From: a virus
IMG/VR virus record: IMGVR_UViG_3300010883_026628
Location: 1-64,000 of that record
Length of the DNA stretch: 64,000 nucleotides
Strand: one strand, 5' to 3'
The translations under genes were made by a program, and so were the position numbers. Of this stretch, positions 53,001-61,800 are shown one piece after another. How positions within the stretch are numbered: position 1 is the stretch's first letter; every line of letters begins with the position of its first letter. The notes beneath the pieces were generated by a model that was not told the DNA's origin, searched no databases, and saw nothing but the letters and a program-made list of their open reading frames with translations.

Positions 53001-55502
53001 ACTGATACCGGTGTCGGCACTGCAGGGGCAGATGAAGACGGCGGAATAGCAGTAAGCATAGACTTAACAGGTACGCCTACTACTCAAAACGCATTCCTGG
53101 TTCAACTCAAGGCCGCAATCGAGCATGAAAATGGACATAACGGAGAGATAACAGTTTCAGCCGTTCCAGGACAAGCAAACGGAAATCAGTCCATAACTTT
53201 AGTTCAGGCCACAGTTGGTTCAGCTGGTAGCACGACTATCACAAATGAAATACAGAATTTATCAAAAACGAACTTTATTGGAAATCCTATGTCGCTAGCG
53301 ACAGAGACTATAGGTACTATGTCTAGATCGTCAGTAGCGTTTGATGGGTTTAACGATTCGATATCTTTGGGGACTGCAGCTATTTGGGACGTCTTGATAG
53401 GTAATGATTCTGCGTCTGCAAAGAAAATGTCTTTCGCTATGTGGATTTATAAGATAGCCGACGGTGAAAATGGACTGGGTCGAATATTCGATTTTGGTAA
53501 TGGCGACATTTTTCTCTACAGCACACAATCTGAATTACTGGCTTTTGGTGTAAAACTAAACGGTTCATTGGTAGAGTGGAGAACTGATGCTTCATACTTT
53601 AATTTAAACGCATGGACACATGTAGTCGTAACCTATGATGCAACTGATACTGCTAATAATAACCCGATTATATATGTAAATGGCCAAAGTAGGACTGTCG
53701 TGCATAACGGCTCATCTGCAGCTAAACATGCAACATTTTCCGGTATTACTACTGAAGCATGCTTTATTGGAAATAGTAATTCCGAAGAATATGCTTTCCA
53801 GGGTAGAATATCAGAGTTCCAGATCTTTAACGATGTATTAACTGCAGATGAAGCTTCTAAGATTTATAGCGCAGAGTCTGATGAGTGTATACCCCCGTTT
53901 ATAGCTACCTCTGGATTTTCCGGAGCCAACGGTTTTGTAAAAGCGAACACTCAAGGGTATGAGTACGCAGGAATATCTGCTACTGAAAATGACGGATTAT
54001 TAACATCTGGATCTTGGACCGTGGAGGGTATGTATCAATTTCCAAGTAGTTTACCACAAGAAAGTAAGAGAAGCCTCTCTAGGGTGGTAACTCAAGGTCG
54101 CACAGCCGGCCAGGGCTGGAAAGATAAGCATGCAGTTTTAACAAACTTAGTTCTTTCTTCATTTGGGGACTCTATTAGCTTATTTGTTCGAAATAAGCAT
54201 GATAACTCTGCTCCAGTTTTAAAAACAGTGTTAACGGGAGCCAATTGCTTAAACGGACAGAAATGGTATATCGCCTACGGTCGTCAGCGTAATGATGAAA
54301 TGTCTCAACCTATAAGCTCTTCTTACTTTATAAGAGCTGCATCGTTTAATTTTGACAAAATGGTAACGTACATTAGCACAACATCATTCTTTGATGAAGG
54401 TCCTTCGACTGCCAACATGTTTCAAAGTACAAAACATTTAGCTAGTGCCGATACATACGAATATTTTAACTCTCCACAATTACTAATAGGTTCGCAATCT
54501 ATGGTAAATTCCAGCGATGGTAAATTTCTAAATGATAGTACAGTTAATATATCTCATCCGGCCGCTAAAATTACATATTTTGATGGTAAGGTAGGACATG
54601 TCCGCTTTTGGTCAAAAAAGTTATCAGAGACAGAATCAAAAGAGCATGCTCGAAATTTTAAATCGATCGGTGTTGATGATCCTCTAGTGAGCAATACATT
54701 CAGTAATACTAGATCGGGATCATTTCAAAAATTAAGGTTGAACATATCAACAGACCAGATTGATAAACAGACTAATGTCGGCGGTAATTTGGACTTAGTA
54801 GATTTTTCGCAAAACTTTACACCCTTAAATAATCTGAGAGTCCAATCTGGCGTATACACCAGCATGTCCGGTGCGCTTTGTTATGGGTTTCAACCAAGCA
54901 GAAATATAATAGAAAATACGAGATTTGACTATACAATAATGTCTCCTTTTTATGATGAGTATCTAAATAGCGATAAGATAAAAATTGCAGGATTCTCAGA
55001 TGGTCCGAATGTCGAGCTTTATAATTCTAAAATATCTCCAGTAACAGAAATATTACCCTTTGAAAAGAAGATAAATGATAATCGTTTTGAAGTACAAATA
55101 CATCTCCAAAGAGGTTTAGACGAAGATATCATGAATATATTTTCCGCCATCGATGCATTAGACGATGCTCTAGGAAAGCCTGAATTATTATTCGCTCAAG
55201 AGTATCCTGATCTGAAGCATATGAGAGATTTATACTTCAACAGACTAACAGGTAAGGTAAACTATAGGAATTTTTTCGATCTTTTTAGATGGTTAGATGA
55301 TGCATTTTCAGATATGATAGAAAAGTTCGTTCCAAGAAATAGTAACTTTCTCGGAATTAATTTAATCATAGAGTCTCATGCCCTCGAGCGATATAAGATC
55401 GCTTATGGTCATCAAGAAATATATAAAGGCGAAGATGAACGTGCTAAGCTGCGTTCCAAGATTCTTATATCACAAAGATCAGGTGTAATCAGGAGATTCT
55501 AA
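50040..55502 (+). CDS. giant baseplate/tail protein with LamG domains and repeat modules
   Basis: The product is 1820 residues. LamG-like (concanavalin-fold) domains lie at about 166-305 (FSVECTLRLPT ... SGSLDEFRIFHGI) and 1128-1260 (MSFAMWIYK ... GRISEFQIFNDVL). Two copies of the repeat module are at about 710-816 and 932-1070. The conserved scaffold flanks them (YDVNNPNLITKLIPNHYL, and C-terminal FRWLDDAFSDMIEKFVPRNSNFLG). It follows gp6-like where a gp7-type wedge gene could be, and probably displays glycan-binding domains on the baseplate. Confidence 0.65.
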   Translation: MARRSMTFENVKFFTKRMLRKYKTSTGVLLDQNQKKLTVTHINDDDTSFRRNENNHGIVSTQQLPVNNELFQNNTFFGSAEAKVNVAFDKIINKYPFDGTLRQIEQFEDSLSSLEKHILNKFPRNIGFLTFDSDQSQSVIIKDKSGNLSQALLNGKEAASYINPRLNPFSVECTLRLPTESNQNAFVCHSVNPTLNTGFAVFINQTNSEKLCTINFAIVSGSSHYASASYPIDKGKWYNLSFLYDNRTEQQTVRIISGSKTLAQSDFFNYPGLNTSNSDLLVGDGVNLTAGSLSFNKSTTYSGSLDEFRIFHGIRSTDEIEYYSQRNIFAHDNLRLCLRFNEPTGSHSNNDVVLDHSGNSLHSRINNYQNSIRNPREITSSIFLEDARFSPILFPNYSTVINLNASLLELATEYDVNNPNLITKLIPNHYLQEGAYLEGTTVDGEIVEAYNSDGTLPKSGRIGHAQLMSLMLYYMSEELDQYKMYLDQISQFLHPDYLGLEGVSDVFLPDLAKHYGFELPKIFGDVAQEQFLGKENLGLEHSIYEKSLFEVQNLIWRRVLKNISHIFKSKGTRYAIETIFRSAGIEPDRLFRLVEYNGVNEFRLGSSRQQITEMSTMLNFSGSLSSFFETSRIDGTIINRPTLLSAPLTGSRIEPGYPEISGGNILASASIYFHPFDETAIPPIGTKITIQDAFNNTEIFHFANQSTDFSATATLVYSANPLDVEKLTLVSTGGVSRTYEIDTGNGVSAGNIPIARGANGDATYANLKAKIESTLGHNGKITVAQANGADTNHVGSLVLTQADTGADGNTSIVHNFTGGSALATFSGGARVINRQMDDSSTKKSIKLVADLNATITSSFPTTLTTKTKNKIAGNNLDMVNLTTKDFSRSNLGNHSMVVESSKYPVAWIRMSQTTPINKGSTSLTPQYQPRASYATLTVTNGAAVSGMTEKKYITITSTGGVTKRYVITDADEDAATATGTVLSDSGNTDTGVGTAGADEDGGIAVSIDLTGTPTTQNAFLVQLKAAIEHENGHNGEITVSAVPGQANGNQSITLVQATVGSAGSTTITNEIQNLSKTNFIGNPMSLATETIGTMSRSSVAFDGFNDSISLGTAAIWDVLIGNDSASAKKMSFAMWIYKIADGENGLGRIFDFGNGDIFLYSTQSELLAFGVKLNGSLVEWRTDASYFNLNAWTHVVVTYDATDTANNNPIIYVNGQSRTVVHNGSSAAKHATFSGITTEACFIGNSNSEEYAFQGRISEFQIFNDVLTADEASKIYSAESDECIPPFIATSGFSGANGFVKANTQGYEYAGISATENDGLLTSGSWTVEGMYQFPSSLPQESKRSLSRVVTQGRTAGQGWKDKHAVLTNLVLSSFGDSISLFVRNKHDNSAPVLKTVLTGANCLNGQKWYIAYGRQRNDEMSQPISSSYFIRAASFNFDKMVTYISTTSFFDEGPSTANMFQSTKHLASADTYEYFNSPQLLIGSQSMVNSSDGKFLNDSTVNISHPAAKITYFDGKVGHVRFWSKKLSETESKEHARNFKSIGVDDPLVSNTFSNTRSGSFQKLRLNISTDQIDKQTNVGGNLDLVDFSQNFTPLNNLRVQSGVYTSMSGALCYGFQPSRNIIENTRFDYTIMSPFYDEYLNSDKIKIAGFSDGPNVELYNSKISPVTEILPFEKKINDNRFEVQIHLQRGLDEDIMNIFSAIDALDDALGKPELLFAQEYPDLKHMRDLYFNRLTGKVNYRNFFDLFRWLDDAFSDMIEKFVPRNSNFLGINLIIESHALERYKIAYGHQEIYKGEDERAKLRSKILISQRSGVIRRF

Positions 55503-58500
55503 ATGGCGTCAGTAAGAGATTCTGCAGAAGTCAAATTAATTGGGTTTGAACAAGGCGTAAATATAAGAACTAATGAGCAGTTATTGTCTCAAACACGTTC
55601 TAGATTTCATCCATTAGCTAATCCAGATGTCTTAATAACAAATAAGGCCGACAGAAAAGCTAGCATAACTTTAAGAATTAAGAACATCCCCACCGATCCA
55701 GGCGATGGTAATTATACTCTCCATATAGCATCCCATAAAGGTTCTTCTTACGACTTAAAGATTCGAGTTGTTGGAGATCTAAAGGCGACTTCGGTTATTG
55801 CAGTAAACAGTGCTGTGAGTCAAATCAGTGATTTAAATAACAAGACGTTTTTACTTTCTGATTTTAATAATATTTCGGGTATAACTGTATACACCACATT
55901 TACATTCGACACATCCTCGACAAGGATAACTAGAAATTCTGCAACTAGCTGGACTATTGGTTTAAGCGGAATTTCCGGAAATGCTACAGTACAAAGGACA
56001 GCCATCGCAGCCCGAATTTATAACGCGGTGTTTCAAGCGAATCTAGATAGCGATTTAAGAATAATTCCAGTATTGGACGCTCAAACAGTTAAATTGACAC
56101 AAGCTCGCAGTGGTACAACAGGTAATACGACAACGAGCGGATCAGCAATAGTATCAAGTCATATTTCGATCCCGACATTTTCTGGTGGTAAAAACGGACT
56201 ACTTCGGACTCTTAATATCGGTGATTTGAAACATCCTAAAGATAACGCAGCATACGCCTTAGGTCTGATCGACCCACCCGGATATTACGTTGGGGAAACA
56301 ACTGCAGTTCCCTATACTGATACCATCAACTCAGACGCTCAAAAGATAAAAAGAATAACTTTTGATATTAACAGAATTATAAATTACAACTCTGCGACTA
56401 CAGGTATATCATCAAAAATAGTTTTTGATGACACTCTCCTGATGGTACAAGAAACAGCGGCAGCCAGTGTAGAATCAGCTATAGGCAAAAAAATAAAACA
56501 AACTGGACTAGACACTTCTGGTTTAGCTGTTCTCACCGGTTCTTTCGGTCTAGAAAACTGGAAAATGGTTGCAAAGAACTCAGGCGATTTTATTTTTCAC
56601 GATTTAGCTACAGACGGAAAAAGGTGGACGACAGCCGTCAGAGAATCAACAATTTCGGTTAATTTTCCTAGCTTATTACAATCGTCTACAAACACAGCTG
56701 ACCAGCTTTTTATGACAATAGAATATACGCTATTAGATGATGTAGTACCAGACATACCACTCAGCATCCTCCAATCCAGCAATGCTAAAAAGATTCTATT
56801 CTATATAGTGGCTGGAGGAAATGACCGTCGTCCATTCAGCACAGTTTATGACGCCACTCAAAATGTAACAAGCATATTCATAAATCCATATATCAAAAAC
56901 ATCGCTAGCTCAGTTATAACATCACCGACTTTTAGGCAAAACGTATTTGTCGAACGTCTAAAACTGGTTTTAGAAAGGCTAACTACATCTTCACCATTAA
57001 GCCTGGTACTAAACACAGTTTCTACAGCGAGTAGACAATACATAATAAAGGTTTCTGAAAAAAATACAAAATTAACATATTTTAAAGCGTTTTTTGAGGA
57101 AGATGTTTTAGATGATCGAAGCGGCTCGTTTTTAAGTTTATTTGGGGACCCCTCTATGTGGATCAACGAATCAAATAAACTTGAGATAAAAGATGGTACT
57201 GTTGGAACTAAGATTTTGGAATTGATTCCAACTCGTGAGTTGTACAGTCCAATACATGTCCAAACAAAACTCGAAAAAGCAACATACAGATTTGGTACTA
57301 AAGGGATATCCAGCATATCTGATGTTAAAAATCGAATTTTTGATGCTATCTATTTAGCTAAAGAAAATAACTTGATTGATATTACACCGACCATGTTATA
57401 TGCTTATGCAAGGGTCCAGGTGAATGATGGAGATGCTGCCCATGGCACAACGGCAAAAACCGACAGAATAACAATGACATCAGTTTCAGGAGTGGAGAAG
57501 ACATATACTATAGTACATGGAGGTTTCGGTGGTACTAAGGCTGTACGAACCGGTACTATATTAAAGGCAGGCTCAACATATTCAAGCGGTAATACAATAC
57601 CTGTCGCTGATCCTAGTATAGGCTCAATCGCTATTAACATAAAAAATGGTTATAAAAAAAGAGATGTATTAAACGAATTAGCGACAGCAATAAACGGTAA
57701 GAATGGTCACAATAAGAATACAGCAAATAGTATTATTGAAGTAAGTGGTGTAGATCCAGCGACTAATGGGAACCAGTATCTACACTTAAAGCAAGCAGAA
57801 AGAAGCAGCTTGGGCAATAATGCTATAACTAAGAGCGGTTTTGCTATATTAACAATTATAGGCTTCGTCGGCGCTAACGATCTTATATCAAAAAATGCAA
57901 TAAAGCTAAAGACTACCCCTAATAGGGGTGTACCTACCATAATCCCCAAGGGAAAGCTCTCATACGGTGACGGAGATTTAGTCAAGTTGACGAACACTGG
58001 TGCTACCAACCGTAATGTCTATACACTGGATGATTTTTCGACCCCAGCGCTGTCTATCGAGTTGCGAGACGGCACAGATAACAAGTTTTATTATACAAAG
58101 CCTAATCATAATGTAGAGATTCGAAGTTTTGGTTTCGGTAAAAGAACTAGTGATTTAAGGTTTTACGAGGATCTTTCTTTAAATGGTCCTAGACTCCACG
58201 CGGGAAAGTATTCACAAACTTTAGATATTGATCCAGTATTTTTTCTAACTGCTTCTCCAGAAGTAAGGTTCCCGATTCAAGTTAATAATTTAGGAAATAT
58301 TTTAGGCTCTGAGTATGATGGAATCATTGAACCACTAGAAATAAGAACGCTAATGCTCGGGAGGTTAACCTCCGAGCGTCCTTTAAGGACTTTAAAGGGT
58401 GAGATGGGCGGTGAGTATTCATTTTCATCTATAAGAAATGAAGCATCGCTTATTCACAATAGAATAACATTTGAAGAAACTAAAAATGTAGCTTTTTTTG

Positions 58501-58874
58501 ATAATTGTCCCAATCTCTCCGAGATTATAACCAGATACGGACATTTAGGTCAGAGGTTTGAAGATCCCGTTATACAAGCAGCAGTTAATAATGTTTTTTA
58601 CTCTAAAATACCAGGGATTATTTTTAAGAATGATGCTAGGATTCATCCTTATATAGATACTGAAGAAAGGATTTTTCAATCTAGCCCCTTGAATGGAAAT
58701 AATCCAGAAATGAATGAGACCGATACAATGGTACTACAAATACAGGAATTGAACCATATAGACGATAAAAACTTAGGGGGAGAGAACTTTCGCCGGCGCG
58801 CCGGATTCGATTTTTCATCTTCTCCCCACCCGGGTACTGATTCTATAGTTTTTGGTGGATTAAGATATGTTTGA
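55503..58874 (+). CDS. large tail/baseplate protein with two repeat modules
   Basis: The product is 1123 residues, beta-rich. Repeat modules are at about 116-210 (ITVYTTFTF ... KLTQARSGTTGN) and 633-780 (RITMTSVSGVEKTYTI ... GHNKNT ... LGNNAITKSGF). The C-terminal 250 residues (PLEIRTLMLGRL, FRRRAGFDFSSSPHPG) are a compact separate domain. It starts directly after the preceding stop and overlaps the last gene by 8 bases. Function within the tail is inferred from position only. Confidence 0.6.
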   Translation: MASVRDSAEVKLIGFEQGVNIRTNEQLLSQTRSRFHPLANPDVLITNKADRKASITLRIKNIPTDPGDGNYTLHIASHKGSSYDLKIRVVGDLKATSVIAVNSAVSQISDLNNKTFLLSDFNNISGITVYTTFTFDTSSTRITRNSATSWTIGLSGISGNATVQRTAIAARIYNAVFQANLDSDLRIIPVLDAQTVKLTQARSGTTGNTTTSGSAIVSSHISIPTFSGGKNGLLRTLNIGDLKHPKDNAAYALGLIDPPGYYVGETTAVPYTDTINSDAQKIKRITFDINRIINYNSATTGISSKIVFDDTLLMVQETAAASVESAIGKKIKQTGLDTSGLAVLTGSFGLENWKMVAKNSGDFIFHDLATDGKRWTTAVRESTISVNFPSLLQSSTNTADQLFMTIEYTLLDDVVPDIPLSILQSSNAKKILFYIVAGGNDRRPFSTVYDATQNVTSIFINPYIKNIASSVITSPTFRQNVFVERLKLVLERLTTSSPLSLVLNTVSTASRQYIIKVSEKNTKLTYFKAFFEEDVLDDRSGSFLSLFGDPSMWINESNKLEIKDGTVGTKILELIPTRELYSPIHVQTKLEKATYRFGTKGISSISDVKNRIFDAIYLAKENNLIDITPTMLYAYARVQVNDGDAAHGTTAKTDRITMTSVSGVEKTYTIVHGGFGGTKAVRTGTILKAGSTYSSGNTIPVADPSIGSIAINIKNGYKKRDVLNELATAINGKNGHNKNTANSIIEVSGVDPATNGNQYLHLKQAERSSLGNNAITKSGFAILTIIGFVGANDLISKNAIKLKTTPNRGVPTIIPKGKLSYGDGDLVKLTNTGATNRNVYTLDDFSTPALSIELRDGTDNKFYYTKPNHNVEIRSFGFGKRTSDLRFYEDLSLNGPRLHAGKYSQTLDIDPVFFLTASPEVRFPIQVNNLGNILGSEYDGIIEPLEIRTLMLGRLTSERPLRTLKGEMGGEYSFSSIRNEASLIHNRITFEETKNVAFFDNCPNLSEIITRYGHLGQRFEDPVIQAAVNNVFYSKIPGIIFKNDARIHPYIDTEERIFQSSPLNGNNPEMNETDTMVLQIQELNHIDDKNLGGENFRRRAGFDFSSSPHPGTDSIVFGGLRYV

Positions 58875-61800
58875 TAGTAGAAAAAAAAGAATAGTACCAG
58901 ATCTGCTGGCAGACATACAGCACAGATCTGGTAGGATTAATATAAGTAAAGATGTTATAGCTAATTTTGTATTTGACAGAATAACAAATGATGCTATATC
59001 AAATCGCTACTTAGAAGATGACGGATTAAACGATCTTATATTTTTTAATGAAAAATTTGAAAAAATTGAAGGTGTAAATAATACTCTAATTAGCAATGCG
59101 TCAGGTTCAGATGGGCGCTTTTCTAGAAAAATAGTTGACTCTACGAACACGGCAACTGCCATATTGACAGTAGCTGACGGCAACGCTATCCACGGTATGA
59201 CTGCTGGTCAAAAAATTACATTAACCAGTACTGATGGAACCATTGTCGACTATTTTATTTCAGATACCGGTGACAGTGGTGTTACCCATCTATCCGCCGT
59301 CAGTGACGGGGCCACTTTAAAGGCCACCGGATCTGTCACCGCGTCAAGGACAATCGGATCAGATAAAGGGATAGCGGTTGGGTTTAATCTTGCTACAGCG
59401 TTAGTATCTGGTATAGATCAGGCAGAGTTTTTAGCTCTTTTAAGGGCTGCTATTCTAAACTCTGCTGGACATAATAATAAAATAAGTGTTAGCGCAGTCC
59501 CAGCGACTGCGAACGGACCACAGTCTGTCACTTTAACCCAAGCAACGAAAGTTTATCTTAATAAGACTGCCAACACTGTGGTAATCTCGAATATAGCAAA
59601 TATAGTAACAACAGACTTTTCAGGCGCTATAGAAACTACAAAGAATACCACAGTCGAGTTTTCATCTTTTCTTACAAGCTCATCACCTTTTAGCAATCAA
59701 ATCGTTACTTTAGATAATAATAGCTTTATGGCAAACTATTACTTTGCTTATAGACCTGAAAATTATAGCTCGAAAATCTTAACCCGGTTTAACCCTAGAT
59801 CATTATCAATAGCGTCCTCCTCACCACATATATCTGAAATTTCTATTAACAGTAAAATACCCTTTAGCAAGGGTGAGATGTCAGGCTCTAGACTAGTAAT
59901 TACAGTACCTCAAACCGGCGCATCAGATGTTACAAAAAACTATACACCCTTGTTCTTTTCAGAAAGAGCATCTCCAGCAAGCCAAATTTTACGATTGGGC
60001 TCTCAAGGGTCCGAGGCAAACAGTTACTATTCTACAAGCGATAATAAAAAAGCTGACTTTGGATTTTCTCTAGCAGACTTTAAGTCAACACCCACTAGAA
60101 AATCTTTTAAAGTAGACAGCGTCGCAACAAGTGTTTTTTCTACCGGCTCGGATGGTATAACGTTTATACCTAACGCTGGGTACGATTTGACAAACCCCTT
60201 TAACTATTATGCAACAGGATCAGCATCACCATCGACATATGAAATAGCATATGCTTCAGGCAGCTCCGAGCTAATTAAAAGTACGAAGGTTTGGCTTAGA
60301 TCTTTTGCCAACCCACCGACTAACGATGGATCTATATCACCTACTTTTGCATATGCAGTATCACCTACCTTTACGACTGACCAGATTAACGGTCTTTGGA
60401 GAACAACTCTAGATACTTCTCAAGGTTCAAATCAAGCCTTAAGCCTAGGCACCTTAACCCAATGGGCAACAGTATCTGGCGCCACGTCTGGTCATAAATC
60501 GACCTTCTCTTGTTGGGTCAAGCCAAATTCAACTCAGTCCCATGACCAAGATCATTATCTGTTTGTGACGCAGCACAACGAAACCGGCGAGGAGGAGACG
60601 CAGAATAGCAAATATAGAATATTTATCTCTCATACCACCGGTAAACTACACTTTGCACGTTTCTGGTCTACTAATGATACTTTTTCATACACAGATTTTC
60701 CTGTTTTTAATATAAAGGATCCAGACTCTCATAATACCGTGTCTAGATTTCAAACCACTAAGTGGACCCATATAGCGGTAACGTATGACGGTTCGTCTGC
60801 TGGTAACACTGCCACCATCTATATTAATGGTATTCCCGTTAAAGTAACCAGCGAAGGCACCCCTTCTGGTACCCCGTTGTCATATGCTACTACCACTCAA
60901 TATACGACTGTTTTAGGAGCAGATTCAACTCAAAGTAATATATCTACCACTAGTTTAAAAGCTAAATATGCTGATTTTGGGTTTTGGAACAAGATACTAA
61001 CGGCTGATGAAATTCATGAATTATACTCTCGACCATTGGCTTCATATAGATCGAGTTTAAGTCTACAACTCCATACGCAGCTTGATAAATTTATAACGAA
61101 GTATGGTATTGCGTCTGTAACACCAGCTTACGCTGACGCTCTTGCTTCTGAAAAAATTACGTATAATGTAATCGGTAATAGAACATATCCCGCATACACA
61201 CTCCTCGGAGACGACGATAATATTAATATTGGTACAGCCGCACAATGGGATGCAATAATCGGCGATGGTCCTGGTAACCCATCAATGACCTTTTCGGCTT
61301 GGATCAATCGCGCGGGTTCACCAAAAAACTCATCATCTAGAATTCTTCATTTTGGTGCTGATAATATAGTTTTTTATACGCATAACGACGTCACGTCCGC
61401 ATCTTCTGCCGAGCTTAGATTTTATTTAAATGGAAGCTGGAACTCAGGCGGGGAGGTGTATTGGAAGACGGCTGCTACTGCAATCACGAATGGTACATGG
61501 CATCATGTTGCCGTGACTTATAGCTCGGCCACAGCCGCTCAGGATCCCACTTTATATATTGATGGTGTAGCAGTAGCAAGCACCGAACAATCTGGTCCTC
61601 CAGCAGGTAGCTGGGTTGGTATAACTGACGGCGGCGCAACACTGGCATGTCACATAGGAAACCGCTCACAAGGTGATCGCTCGTTCAATGGTAAGATAGC
61701 TGAGGTTGCAATCTGGAATTCTAAATTATCAGATTCAGAGATATTCGCAGTATATTCGGCTACCAGACTGGCATATAACAATGATGTAGCTACTGTCGCA